Shown piece by piece: positions 1-11,215 of a DNA stretch of 64,000 nt. How positions within the stretch are numbered: position 1 is the stretch's first letter; every line of letters begins with the position of its first letter. The DNA is from Spirometra erinaceieuropaei (lineage: Eukaryota > Platyhelminthes > Cestoda > Diphyllobothriidea > Diphyllobothriidae), in contig CACRXP010000675.1 in the NCBI GenBank assembly GCA_902702965.1, forward strand, positions 147,693-211,692. Direction: 5' to 3'. Under the pieces are notes generated by a model. The model saw only the letters and a program-made list of their open reading frames with translations, was not told the DNA's origin and did not search any database. A program made the translations under genes and the position numbers.

Positions 1-1359
1 CCGATTTCTTCACCGACACGATCACAGCGTTCTCGTCCTGGATCCGCGCCAAAACGGCCATGTCCGGACCAACATGCTTTCTACTGCTATGTAGATTATT
101 CGATGTTTTTCCGATCAGCTACATGGCAACGCACCATTTGCACACTGGTTTCATTGCCGTTTTCCTCCTCCAGCTTAGTAAAACCTGAGCGAACGGGCTG
201 CCGCATATTTCACAGAGTTGAGAATTATGTTCGATTGATTTTACAAAACAAATATTCAGCCACTCGATTGCGGCACCCATATATGTAGGCTAATTTTCGA
301 TCATTGAAATCTCAAAGCTTGTTTTTTAGACAGATGCTCGAGAGTTTTTGTCCAACTCTCAGATTGTGTTCTACCCTGAATATTTCTGAGTATATTTTGC
401 TTTCCGGGAAAAATTTCATCATAGTCTTATGAAAGTGAAAAGGTGGCGCCTGCGATTGGCATGGTCCTATAAAGCCTTCGTAATGTTTGTGAAACGAACA
501 CCGCGAATATGTGCTGTCTTGTTGATCTTCCTTCATTGAGGCCTACCTAGTGATCTCAAAGCAACAACTATTACAATTGAATAGAATGTAAATCGTGTGA
601 ACATCTGTCCTTTACCAGTCGAATAAGTCATCTTATCCTTCAGGACTGCCACCCACTCACCGCAGAAACTGAATGACCCGAAGGGTTTTGCCTACTCTCC
701 ATTTCTAGGCTCTTCATCAGTCAGTTCATCCTTCAAAAATCTCGACGTTTTTTGCAAAATTCGATCTTCTGTGGTAGAAGTCCAATGTGAAACTGCCTCT
801 TTCGATAAATTAACAGCCAGGTTGATCATTGTAAAGGGCGCGTGGTTACATAACTTATCCTTATTTCGATTGATAAAGTTTCCACAAAGAATCACGCCCT
901 GATGAAGGTCTTGCTCCAAAAATCGTATTTCCCTTCTGGCAAGTCGTTGATTGTCCGTCCTTTTGACTAAAATCTCCAAGATTCGGTTGCGAAGGAAGAT
1001 TTAACTCGTGTTGCTTTCACTTAGATGTTTGTGTGGAACAACAAGCATCTTATTAAATACTACCGACAACCAGTTTGTTTTTTTACGTTCAAACGCAAGA
1101 AAGCAGTGTATTCCACCGGCTTCTTTTCTTCCTCTGCATGTGTTGGTCTATTTCCAGTCTTTCACTGTACTTTTAGACTGATAGCAAAGTGGACGATATG
1201 GTATACCACAAAATACGGGAACAACTCGGAAGTGTGATTTAACCTTCGTCTTTTTTGTTTATCTAGTGCAGCTCTTTACTCTCGAAGTTAAGAGTTGTAT
1301 ATATTCTCTTCTTGGTGCCGCGATCTTGACGGAATCTCTTTCGGTTATTTTTCTTTCAG
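1..1359. other. Presumed last intron of the PNPO gene
   Basis: This stretch lies upstream of the PNPO terminal exon and ends in a good acceptor, a pyrimidine-rich run closing in ttctttcag at 1351-1359. I searched all frames for the preceding PNPO exons (FMN-binding and SRP/ESR-type motifs) and found none, so the rest of the gene should lie beyond the left edge. No repeat family was recognised here. Confidence 0.5.
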
Positions 1360-1522
1360 GGTAGGATACTCCGTCATGCCAGACTCGGTGGAATTTTGGC
1401 AAGGCCAGACGAACCGTCTACACGACCGCATCCACTTCTTCCGACCGAATTCCTCGACCCCTGTTTCGGAGTTTGCCATGCCTGCGGATGACGGCTGGTA
1501 CTACGAACGTCTTGCCCCTTAG
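1360..1522 (+). CDS. PNPO: Pyridoxine/pyridoxamine-5'-phosphate oxidase, terminal exon
   Basis: This exon encodes the last 53 residues of PNPO, the FMN enzyme that oxidises pyridoxine or pyridoxamine 5'-phosphate to pyridoxal 5'-phosphate (vitamin B6 salvage, cytosolic dimer). Visible motifs are [15 protein letters not shown] and the extreme C-terminus YERLAP followed by TAG at 1520-1522. In the family, the RLHDR segment supplies the Arg and His that contact the substrate phosphate and pyridine ring, and WxYERLAP is the near-invariant end. The exon starts after a strong acceptor (ttctttcag, 1351-1359), with one base completing a split codon before GTA GGA TAC. The reading frame has no defects, in contrast to everything else in the window. 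The upstream exons are outside the window. I am confident of the family; only the exact exon start is inferred. Confidence 0.93.
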
Positions 1523-3392
1523 GTCTTCTATCCCCGCCCCCCATCCTATGCCATCTCTTACTGTCTTCCCCTCGTATTTAGACTCCTTTAAAAGGCTCCT
1601 TGAACACACATACACGCACACTCTGGCTGTTCGAAGCAAGGAGGTACTCTTTCAGGAAGAACTCACTTTCCTACTATCCATCCTGCACTTTGCCGCCAGT
1701 CTCCAGAATGCGCCACATTTTTTTCTAAACTGATTTGTATGAAATCTTTTGTTGAAAATTAAAATTTTTAGCGTTATGAAGCGAAAACTGGCACTTGGAC
1801 AAGTGGGATCTGAGTTACGCGCCCGCGCCCCTTCGGCAGCTTTTGTGTTTGCAGACCCCACTGACTTTGTTGTCCTGTTTTCCTTGAAGCGCTTAACCAG
1901 CCGAAGTGGAACTTTTGGTAGGTGTCTCTTAAACAACAGACTACGTAACTTCTTAGCGAACCTCCTCCACTTGATTACGGGCAGTACAGTGCTATCATTG
2001 CGTTCTAGTGTCCCGCTGTAATCGCGTCAGTCCAGAGAGCCTTCCAATGCATGGGTTTTGCGTGTCGCCTGTCTGGGGTTGGATGCTCCTTCTTACTGGC
2101 AGAAGTCCCGCTCTCCTCACCGATTTACAACTGTACTCCCACGTCCAAGACTGCAATTCCTCCGTTTTCGCATCAGCGACTGTCGAAAGGTAGCCGGCAT
2201 ACGTGAAACCTAAGACCGGACGAATTATTTGGCCAGTTACTTCGCCCAAGCTCCCCTGCTTGTCCTGGCCCAGTCCTTCAATTTGTTCATGGGGTGAGTG
2301 GGGCAGATTCGGTGCAAGTGTGCCTTGATTGCAAGCTACTGCACTATCCAGCAGGTAGTTGTGACTGACCTAGTACAGCGGACAAGCTACTCTCTACTGA
2401 TCTATCCTTACTTCGAGACGGAAATGGGTGTGCCCGTTTCTGTCATGGGGTCCCATACGGACACTAATCGGTCATATTCTCAGTAACAGCGACGAGGGAC
2501 ACTAGAACAACTATTTCTAGCCTATTCGCTGGTGACCAGTTGCAGTACGACCGCGGCCGGGCAGAGCGCAAGCGCATCCACCAGCAGGGAGCCAGGCGCC
2601 AGAGAACCGCCAGCTCACACTAAGCTGCGAGGGCCATGGTTTGCTAAATCATGGCGTAGCACACGCACGTTACCCTTAAAGCCCATAAGGATGAGACAGC
2701 CCTGCATTTAGCCTAGGCCATCACCATTCAAAGGCCGCGTAACCATTCAGTAATCGATAGAGTCGAGCTCGCCTTTTACTAGCGTATGTAAGCACGCGAA
2801 GCGTTAAAGCCGTTCACAGCCGTCGGTCTCAAGCTGTAATGACCTTGGCGACTTAAGATCGGTTAACTCCTTGTGGTTGTGGATTCGCGACAGCGCGTAT
2901 AAAGTCGCACTGCCAGCACAAATCTTGTGTAATCTCGGGAGCTGGTCTATGAGGGGTATTGCCCTCTACAAACCCAACGCGGTCGAAATACTGGCGAATG
3001 TAATTCCTTACTTACAGCGTCCGTGTAGTGAAATACGGAACGAACCACTGGGATGGGCGCTAATGTCCCTGCCCGAGGCAGTCCGTGAATTTTCTATATA
3101 TTAAGCATAATTCCTGGGGAATGTCCCCTGTCCCGTGGGAGGACAAAGTTTCAAACGGCCGGATTTATCTGTCGCCATAATTCCTTGGCTAGGCGGGTCC
3201 TGAGGGGAGAGCTGACAGGCGGGCTACAGCTCACTAGCTCGTGTGTGGCGTATCACTACCAACCGGGTGGTGTCCCCTGTCAGAAACGACGAACTAACTG
3301 CTGAGCGGCTGAGTATTGATATTGCCTTTTTATGCTTTTCAGAATAGCGTTTTCACCTAGTTTTCAAGCCCGTCCAAGGGTTTGGTTTATGA
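1523..3392. other. 3' flank of PNPO, no recognised feature
   Basis: After the possible PNPO 3' UTR the DNA is mixed in composition, with a GC-richer patch at about 2520-2640 and 3110-3280. Short open frames on both strands have no recognisable motifs and overlap each other, as expected by chance. I see no RNA gene or mobile element. Confidence 0.4.
1758..1763 (+). terminator. Possible polyadenylation signal for PNPO
   Basis: ATTAAA, the commonest variant of AATAAA, lies 236 nt after the PNPO stop codon. No canonical AATAAA was seen in the first kilobase downstream. The position is plausible for a short 3' UTR, but the motif is only six bases in AT-rich DNA. Confidence 0.3.
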
Positions 3393-3638
3393 AGACGTTG
3401 GTCTTTACTCACATCTATCTCCGACTGTTATTCGGTCGCATGCGATTTGTTGGCTCTTTCGTCAGTGGCGTCCAAAACTCGGGCAACCCCTTTACATGTC
3501 GCCGTTTGTCTGATTGTGACCTTTTTTGCAATATCCGACCTCGCAGTCCCAATGCGGTCAGTCAATTGTATTTTGGCAGTTTTTCTTCTGGATACTTACA
3601 ATCGTGCTTTTGCCATATTCACATTCGGTTTTCGGTGA
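3393..3638 (+). CDS. Hydrophobic open segment, weakly like a cationic amino-acid transporter
   Basis: The frame open from 3393 to the TGA at 3636-3638 reads CYSVACDLLALSSVASKTR, then two hydrophobic stretches around LHVAVCLIVTFFAISDLAV and CILAVFLLDTYNRAFAIFTF. The spacing recalls the SLC7 cationic amino-acid transporter pattern: YSM-A-DGL, then S-KT-TP, then a membrane segment, then FDLA-LV--MS-GTLLA. The glycines and the GTLLA core are not preserved, so this is either a decayed exon or chance. A good acceptor (tatgcttttcag) ends near 3342, in front of a stop in this frame. I do not assign a function on this evidence. Confidence 0.2.
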   Translation, partial: RRWSLLTSISDCYSVACDLLALSSVASKTRATPLHVAVCLIVTFFAISDLAVPMRSVNCILAVFLLDTYNRAFAIFTFGFR

Positions 3639-3850
3639 CAGTCAGAAGTGAAGGAGGTGAGAGGTCCGTCATGTCGTTCGCAGAGTTGCTTCTCTTTACA
3701 TAATCTGTACCTACTGCCATCATGGATCTACCGATAATCAAACATCAAGACAGACCAAACGTCTTGTCAAAAGAAGATCCCTATGCAAGGAACTAGATAA
3801 TGAACCCAGCGGTCAAGAATGCTCAGTTTCTTTTCTGCTTTCTTTTACAG

Positions 3851-3914
3851 TGATGGTGAACCCTTGACATCGAAGGACACCTGGTACCTGTTAAAAGAGG
3901 CCGATAAACATGAA
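3851..3914 (+). CDS. Candidate short internal exon, unknown protein
   Basis: The sequence is preceded by one of the best acceptors in the window, tttcttttctgctttctttt then acag (ending 3850). The open segment reads DGEPLTSKDTWYLLKEADKH, hydrophilic and protein-like, and a possible donor GTAGGG follows at 3915. No family is recognised. It lies on the same strand as PNPO but 2.3 kb beyond the PNPO stop, so it would belong to a different gene. The call rests on splice signals and composition only. Confidence 0.3.
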
Positions 3915-5989
3915 GTAGGGAGCTCTAATACGCTAGAATCAGCAGTTGCATTCAAACTTGTACTGTCTTATTTCTCATCTGCATTGGCCGCAGTACATAC
4001 GTACTAAAAATAATGAAAACGTGGACGCGCCTTCAAACAGAAAAAGTAAAATTTCGGTGCTGATTTGCGTAGAAAAAAAGTCCAGGCTACTTCATGTACG
4101 GCGGAATGCTGCCATTTTATCCATCTGCGTAAACAGATCTCGTAAGTCTTCTCCAGTGGACCAATTTATTTCTGTTGATATTCGATTTTCACATAATTTG
4201 AAGCGGAATTTTGAATGAATCGTGCGCTGAAAATTTAATCCTTTTGTTCATTCTGTAGGACAATGCTCCTCTCGCCTTGTTTTAGTGGAGAGAAGGGGTA
4301 TAGTTCTGGTGCTAACAAAGAGTTATTAGCTCTTTCGTATTTTGAAAAAGGTCTGGCGGTTTTATTCGTTTTTCCATGCTGTTTACCGTGGTTTTTATAC
4401 GTTTATAAAATATGGTAATCTACTTTTAAAAACAATACTAGTAAGCGTAAAATTATCATGATTGACCGTTTTTTCATAAGGCAGATTGTTATTAGTCACC
4501 TGAACTTTGTTCTAGCCTTTTTAAGTGCCTAAGTGCCGCAGGTGCCATGGCAGTCCATAACAGATTAAGTACAACCATGAATGAAGGCCAGATTTCGAGT
4601 TCCAGGTGTATGCATAAGTGAAGTACAACCATGAAAAAGAGTTGGATTTTGTATGCACGCCGACAATGTTTATCAAGTGTGATTTGGCTGAGCTTCTAGT
4701 TTGGCAAAAAGAGTCAAAATACAGTCTGCCCTGGAGGAAAGTTTACGTATTTGTGACGGTGTCAGGCAACTACCAATGCGTACTTGAAGGCGAGTCCGGG
4801 GGGGGGGAAGGAAACTCGGTCTGGTCTCCTCCCTGATCTCGTTTTGAAAAACCGACAGAGCAAGCCTATATTTATAGGATTAATAAGTGTGAGGTTATTC
4901 CAAACCAGGATGCTTATGATGTCTTTTTTCATGAAAGTTTGCTTCAGAAGATTGTCGATTGCATTTGACTGCGGTTTGTGAAAATCATGTTATTTGATCA
5001 AATGCAAAGCGTGCATGGAAGTTGGATCCGTTGGCGAATGTCAGAAGCATCTCCCAGTACGATTATGTTTAACTTAGGCGAACTTGCACAAACGTTGCAG
5101 CTATTCCTGTTCTTACGCTTTTACTCCCAAGCACTTAACATTCTGACAAAGGAGATAGGGAAAAGCCAAGGCTTTCTATATATTTTGGAAAAACTTGGGT
5201 AAACCGATCACGTCATCCTTGATCGGTCAGGGAAAGAAATGAGAAGAATAACGGCAGACACTGGCTGGATGACATCCTGACTAATGCATGTAAAGCTGGC
5301 CTTACCTTACCCGACATATAGCCCTCCCAAATTTCTCGTGATTGTTCCCGTCGACCTCCATACATAACTGTATCAGTCTGCCTGACTATTGAACCAAACA
5401 CTCACCTAACCCACTGCCTCTAACGTTCAAATATTCCAAATTGCAGCTCTTCATCCAAACCCGTTGATTTCTCATCTGGTCGTCTATTTTGCAGCATATC
5501 GCTGCCAATACAGGTCGTATTTGTTTATGTGAAAATTTTGCATACTGTATAAATGCGAGTACATTGCACAGTGGCATATGGGCGCCTCACGTTTGTTAGA
5601 ACCGGTTTGACGCGAACCATAAATTATAGAGACCTGGCGCCCAGGAGCGAATGGAATCTCCTGTGTCACAGTATTATGTCTTGGCGTAGTTCGAATTTTT
5701 GGCAGATGGCTCCTGCCTACCTTTAGCCACCTGCTTCTCGATAAAGCAGGTGCTAGCCACAGAGGGAAACACCTCGACCTCGACGACAATGCCCATCAGT
5801 GACACCCGAGACACCCAGAGGTTTAATTATTCCCTAACCAGCTGTCATCTAATCACACAATTTCAGGTAAATACCTTTTTGAAAAAAATTCAGGTGATGA
5901 GACTCTTTGACTGTTGTTAGGGCGATCCGGAACTGGACACACTGCACCTGCCAGCTGCAGTGCAGGGAAGCGACAGCTGAATATCGTTA
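3915..5989. other. No recognised gene; one AG/GT splice-like site
   Basis: The DNA is AT-rich with homopolymer runs, including a nine-G run near 4799. The only structured signal is at 5866, where aatttcag is followed directly by gtaaat after a ctaac branch-like motif at about 5838. It could serve as an acceptor or as a donor for the open segment ending there. No mobile element was recognised. Confidence 0.35.
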
Positions 5990-6275
5990 CCGATGATGTC
6001 CACAGCAAGGCGGGCGCAGAGACGATGAATAGGCAAATCGATCTATAGATGTAGTAGACTTGCGTTGCATCTACCACACTCTCCTTTCCCTCACCCGCCT
6101 GAACCTGTTGTCAAGACAGAGTCAAGAAGACCGGAGGCGAAATCGGGCGCAATGGCTGACAGAGCCAAACAGCTAGCCTACGCTTCTTGCCACACACACC
6201 TGGTCCGCGCACAATGGACCAGGATTTCACACAACAAGGGTGAACGTCTCCGATCCTAACAGAGAGGGAGTGTCA
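5990..6275 (+). repeat. GC-rich dispersed repeat, copy 1
   Basis: This stretch aligns along its length with the reverse complement of 24095-24385. The clearest shared blocks are acttgcgttgcatctaccac, gtcaagacagagtcaagaag and gcgcacaatggacca. The alignment stays in one reading phase across the middle, where both copies read HLPH...VKTESR.P.A.SGA. No pol III boxes, terminal repeats or named family were recognised. It is probably a retroposon fragment or a piece of a larger element; the boundaries are approximate. Confidence 0.6.
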
Positions 6276-7143
6276 TGAAGGCCCACATTAAAAAGGAGTT
6301 AATGTAGGTTGGCGCTCCGTCTTGAAAGGAGAAACAAAATTATCTTGTCAGTCGGCAGCCTTCCATGCCGGCGTTCTACCGGAACAACACGCTGTACGTT
6401 CTTAAGTTACGATAAGTTCAGGTTTTCTTGGTAAACAGCAAATCAAAATGAAGTGCCAGAATTGCAAACAAAGGCGAATCAAATAAAATCTTGTCGATAA
6501 AATGCCAAGATTAGGGGAATAGCTTTCATTTCCTTTCAGGGCTCATAAGTGGGATAATTTGTCTGGGAATTTTGGAACAGACTTGTTTTGGCTAGACGCA
6601 ATTAGGGTCTCGGAATCAGTATTTAACGTCTTGGGACTGCAAAAAGGTTCTCTAGTCATTATAACCTTCCTACGCTGTGCATTTGCTACGTGCATGTTTA
6701 AAGTTTGTAACAAGGTTAGATTTGATCAGCCTCCGTACGAACACCCAGTTATGGCGTTCTAGGTCGTTTATCATAACCCATAAGTTGTTTGAAATTTCGA
6801 TGGACAGTATGTATGAATGCCTACTGTGTATAAGTTAGTAGACAGTTATGTTTCGTTAGTTTATAGGACATTTGCAGTGAATTCTACGTCATTTATTAAT
6901 TTTTTATCGCAGACAAATTTATACGCATGGAATGTTTGCTCGGTCGGCTCACCTATCCTTTGGGAGTCTTTGACTCGATTCACTGGTACCTCTGTCGAAG
7001 AACTGACACAACATGTATGGAAGAGCTTTTAGTGACGTCAGAATAAAACGCAATTGCCGATTTCTTCGTATTCGATTTTCTAACTTAATGTAGCAAAATA
7101 TTAGAGTCATATCTAACCTTTCTGAATTGCTTCTCCTTGTTAG
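6276..7143. other. No recognised feature; ends in a branch point and acceptor
   Basis: The DNA is AT-rich with short random frames. At 6520-6535 an acceptor-like tract (tttcatttcctttcag) is followed only by a short open frame with no recognisable motif. The right end holds a ctaac branch-like motif at 7113-7117 followed by a pyrimidine tract and ttgttag, the acceptor for the candidate exon at 7144. Confidence 0.3.
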
Positions 7144-7241
7144 GACAGGTTTACAGCCCAGTCATCTAACTGAAGTTCCACCTCAAACGAATGGCCCACC
7201 CACTTGGAAACAGACCAATACCCCGCCAGCTGTTTCTGAGG
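7144..7241 (+). CDS. Candidate proline-rich internal exon, unknown protein
   Basis: The 98-nt open segment reads TGLQPSHLTEVPPQTNGPPT then WKQTNTPPAVSEG. It is preceded by a textbook acceptor region (ctaac branch, then ttgcttctccttgttag) and followed by GTATTC as a donor. There is no start codon, as expected for an internal exon. Proline-rich low-complexity composition prevents any family assignment. It could be part of the same plus-strand gene as the candidate exon at 3851, but nothing links them directly. Confidence 0.35.
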
Positions 7242-9118
7242 GTATTCACGGCACGACGTAAACGGTCACTTTTGATCTGGAATGACCGAACGCCGTCTCC
7301 GATTGTCTGCGTATTATGGCAATAAACGTGGATATTTTTGTATACAATAAGCGCAGAGCAAGTCGGTCTCTCGTGCTCACCTTATTCTTTTGAGCGTGTG
7401 GTTGATCTGGTTGGGGGGACGCTAGAAAAAGTGCTGAAATTTGGATGAGCAAAACCGTGCTAGAAGATCCTATTTGAACAGAAAGTTCCTGAAACTAGCA
7501 AACTCTCCTGTGTGGAATTTTCGCGGCCAATAAAAGGCCGAATCATAATCCTTCTTAGTCATTTACTGGTGCAGCGAGAGCAGCAGTGAAGGCGGTAGAA
7601 ACCATCAACAAAGGATAATAAATAGCCATCGCCATAGCGCCTACTCGGAAGAACACCGGAACCATCACAGCGTGTCACAATGGTCCGCAAAGCGTCTAAG
7701 ATGACGCTAAAGGTGGATGCTGAAAAAGTGCCCTAAAACGTTCATCAAGTATTCATTGATCGATTACGAAATGGTGACCATTGCGATCTTCGGGATTAAC
7801 AAAGGAGAAGAGACCGAATTGGTGATAATAACTGACGGAAATGCGTTATTGGAGTCGAGATCGCTGCGTACGGTGGAATGCGCTCGCCTCCACTGCATCG
7901 CCTGATGTGGCTTTCGCGGGCGACTGTCAACCCCCAAAAATCGCTGACGATCGAGGAACTGCAGCAAAACCCTGGTCACCTTCCCACTACGTCGCGGCCG
8001 GTAATTTCCTGTCTATATGCGAATGCGACTCGGGGATGAACAGGTAGAGCGTCCGGTGTGCCATCTGAAAAGCCCGGGTCCCCACACCCTGCTGCCCTCT
8101 GTTATGTACACTGATCAGTCGAAACCCCACTTCTGAACCTGTCTCACTCGCTTGACGTCCAGCATGAGTATCGCCATTTGCAACTACGGTTTCTCACTCA
8201 AAACAACAAAACCGTCTGCTACGTCACTTCTGCTTACGAAACTGTAAATTCCAACAATTGAGGGGTATGGCTTTTTCGTTCTCAGCTGAGATGCTGTCTG
8301 ACGCCTCTCTCTCTCATCCATGTTTGCCCTTGTGACCTCTCCTCCCAGTCGCCCTACTTCAGGACTCGTTCGCGGAATCAGTACAAAACCACTTGTGCGT
8401 TTCTTTGTTCTCGGGGTGTGGTGAACGAATGTCTACTGACCAGCTCTGTCCACCGATAGTAAATGTGGTAGAGAGATTGCTTTGCTCTGCAAACGACTAC
8501 GTGCTGCCACCGAAAGTGCAAAACGGAAGAGCAGAGGAGGTTGCCCTCAAATTGCGTGTTTTTGTCTGTCCTTTATGGAGACGGAGGGGCAGTCAAAGAG
8601 GGGACATAGGAATTCACAGTCCTGTTATTGTCCGAAGCCGGACACAGTCGAAACTAGACGGTGGCCGATATATGCAAAGAGGTGAGGACCAGAAAAGGCG
8701 ACTCGATCACTGCAGACTTGGACTAGGATTCGAAGTTCAGGCAACATTAACAAAAAATGTAGATGGGCTTGCAAGTAGAAAAGGTAGCTCTTGAGAAGTC
8801 GTATGGCTGATTTTAGTGGAGCGTGAATCTCATTAATTTCGTCACGCATGTCTGCCTTTCGGCTGAGCCGCCATTACACCCCCGGTGATAAGTCACTTTA
8901 GCGGCAGCGTGTACATTTTCCGTGGACTTCTGAGTCTTTAAGAAGTTCGGTCTTGTCCCCTGGTAAGCGTGCGTACAAATGTGATTTCTTATACTCACTT
9001 CTACAAGGGGCTGCGTTTACCTCGAGTTTCACATCTAGAATGCCGTAATTATGTTTCAAAAGGGTTTACCGCATCCAATGTATTATTAATCACTGTTAAG
9101 ATTTCTCAAGTTTCCCAG
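7242..9118. other. No recognised feature
   Basis: Overlapping short frames on both strands (for example 8393-8794 on plus, 7764-7979 on minus) show no motifs and no splice support. I see no repeat family and no RNA gene. Confidence 0.35.
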
Positions 9119-9292
9119 AATCGACGCCGCAAAAGCACGGGCCCCCTTACTCGTTCAGAAAGCAAGATCAACAAATCGGCGGACAGTAGACTACAAGAAC
9201 TATTATCAAAACATCCAAGTCAGCCTCACCACGAAGCCCTTATAAACCGGAAAGCTCCCTTTCCTCAAGAAAAGCTTTTGAAGAAAACATAA
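9119..9292 (+). CDS. Candidate terminal exon, basic hydrophilic protein
   Basis: The sequence gttaagatttctcaag then tttcccag gives a reasonable acceptor ending at 9118. The frame then runs NRRRKSTGPLTRSESKINKS and continues through SRLQELLSKHPSQPHHEALI to LLKKT and TAA at 9290-9292. The peptide is basic and hydrophilic and looks like disordered C-terminal protein rather than translated noise, but it matches no family I know. Confidence 0.27.
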   Translation, partial: NRRRKSTGPLTRSESKINKSADSRLQELLSKHPSQPHHEALINRKAPFPQEKLLKKT

Positions 9293-9774
9293 GTTCTTAT
9301 AAAATAAGCAGAAAAGTGATGTCATTGGTTCTCATTCTCAACAAAGAAGGCTAAACTCATGCATGCGCCCAAAATCAATGAAAAAAACAGGCCAAGCAGA
9401 GGTGTCTTCGGTTGTGTAATTCATCCGGGCGCGGGATTATAAACCACTCCTATAGCCAGCATCGAATTTAATTCTGCCAGGCTGCTGCTGTTGTAGAAAT
9501 CTATTAAGCACTGTGAAATCTTTTACTTAAACTTATCCACTTAAGATCAGACGTCAGAAGGCACGTCGAACTTTTCAATGAAATCGGCCCCTAGTGCGCC
9601 CTACTTGCATGATAAGAGGAGCAAGTTTCAGGATGAGCTCTTCCAAAAACTTCTTATTTGCCCTGTGCTCTGGGGACTGGCGTGCTTTACACACCGAAGG
9701 GTGAACCTCAATGGTTAGAGCAAGGAATATGTTCGTTGATGTCACCAACTAATTTGTTTTTTTGGTGAATTTGA
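9293..9774. other. No recognised feature
   Basis: Mixed-composition DNA between the candidate exon and the inverted SINE pair. No open frame, repeat or RNA signal was recognised. Confidence 0.35.
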
Positions 9775-9915
9775 ATAGTTCCTTTGACTCAGTTGTGAAG
9801 AAGTCAGTGACCTCGGTGGCATTTGAACTCACAACAACAAGGACATGATTTGAATACAGCCAGCACTCCAACCACCCGAGCTACGAGGCCCCACCGGCAA
9901 CCATGAATTTAATCA
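9775..9915 (-). repeat. tRNA-derived SINE, copy in minus orientation
   Basis: Read on the minus strand, this matches the plus-strand copy at 10045-10185 from aaattcatgg through ggggcctcgtagctcgggtgg (A-box-like) to a B-box-like gagttcaaatgcc (plus positions 9818-9830) and ccgaggtcactgacttcttc. Pol III A and B boxes at this spacing are diagnostic of tRNA-derived SINEs. The segment between the boxes is longer than in a real tRNA, so it is not a functional tRNA gene. The two copies face away from each other across about 130 bp. Confidence 0.75.
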
Positions 9916-10044
9916 CATCTGGGTCAAGTTACCCGCCAGCCTACAACAAAGCAAGGAATCCACTTATTCTGATACAGCAAACTGGCTGCCGCAGACAAAT
10001 TTCTTAAAAAATCAATTTTGAATTCACCAGATGACTGTGAGGCT

Positions 10045-10185
10045 TACTTAAACTCATGGCTGGTGGTGGGGTCTCATAGCCTAGGCGGCTAGAGTGTTGG
10101 CCGTACTCAAGCCTTGCCCTTGCTATCGTGGTTTCGAGTCCCGCCGAGGTCACCGACTTTTGATAATTAGTTCAAATGGATGTAA
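10045..10185 (+). repeat. tRNA-derived SINE, copy in plus orientation
   Basis: An A-box-like tagcctaggcgg (10077-10088) and a near-perfect B box ggtttcgagtcccgcc (10130-10145) are followed by gaggtcaccgacttttg. The same element sits inverted at 9775-9915. The B box is better preserved here than in its partner. The interbox length (about 40 nt) and the absence of an acceptor-stem match rule out an active tRNA. Confidence 0.78.
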
Positions 10186-10949
10186 CAAATGCCTGGCGCA
10201 AGCCGCCTCAGGGTTCAGTAAAAGGACGCCTCTGACAAATAGTATTTTCACAGGCTGTAGTTGCTGTGCAACCGTTGTATTAAGACGATCAACTCTTCAT
10301 TAGGCGTAAGGTTTGGTAATTGGCATGACAGTCGTTCGTTTGGTCACGTACAAGTTCTTACTTGCTACGACTTCAATCACCAGTGTGGATGGTTGAAGCG
10401 AGAAGGCCTTGGCCGTTTGCTTATCATCACTTACGCTGGGAGAAGCACTCTTGCACGCTCCCCCCCTCCTCCCCCACATGATTAATTGTTCTGTCCAGAA
10501 AAGTCCAGCTCATGACAGGGAAGGCAGACGTTACGCTTACTGATAAAATTTGGGCAGAAGAAAAATCACTTGAATAGCTCGCAGCTCACGCCGTTGTCAT
10601 TTCATGTAGGGCTTTCGCTCATGTCAGATTGTGTGGGCGAGTTCTACTGAGAGAACTATGGCTTGAAAACTGGCATAATGTCCTCTCGTTGCTACTGCGT
10701 TCGACTGTCAGCGTCTATGGTCATCTTCCTGTTGTTTCTGCACAACTGTTTTACTCGGAACGGCACCATATTCAGTTAACAGCTCCAGACATGTCATGCT
10801 TCGGCAAAGTCCGTCTTTCATGGGTGGTAAAAGCCAGGGTTTTATCGAACAACGAATCTGGTGCACAATTGACGGATGTGCACGTTGGTTACATTGTTGT
10901 TTTAAGTGTTACAACGGCCATCCCATTTAAACCATTTAAATATGCTCTG

Positions 10950-11215
10950 TATATGCATGCCTTATCAGATTGTATCCACGAGTATACATGTGGTTGCGCA
11001 CGCAAAAGCAGTTCCGAAGTGACTGCTAAGGGCGAAAATAAGGTATCGAGAGTTCAGTAATGAAGCGCATGATAGACACCGGTCATACGGTGGATCAGAT
11101 GACGGTGTTTATGGTCCTACTTCGAGCGACGACTGGGCGTCACCTACGTTGGTTATAAGTTGTGGCAATACGAAGGAAAAGCCAGAACTGTGTTAACAGT
11201 TAGATCACAAGACCC
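10950..11215 (+). pseudogene. Diverged Penelope-like GIY-YIG endonuclease relic
   Basis: Two frames together resemble the C-terminal GIY-YIG domain of PLEs. CIHEYTCGC (about 10974-11000) matches the C-I-Y-x-F-T-C-x-C entry of the domain. About 50 codons on, in another frame, KRMIDTGHTVDQMTVFMVLL matches the family's H-x-x-D-T-x-H-x-V-D---AF-V-yR region. A frameshift and several stops separate them. The lineage differs from the three other PLE groups in this window. PLEs use reverse transcriptase plus this endonuclease to copy themselves into new sites; this fragment cannot encode either activity. Confidence 0.45.

Noticed and set aside
5838..5875. Recursive splice site (AG followed directly by GTAAAT)
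   Set aside because: Only one such site, no transcript evidence, and the motif is short enough to occur by chance.
10061..10170. Functional tRNA gene
   Set aside because: Good B box, but the A-to-B spacing and lack of acceptor-stem pairing, plus an inverted second copy, show a SINE.
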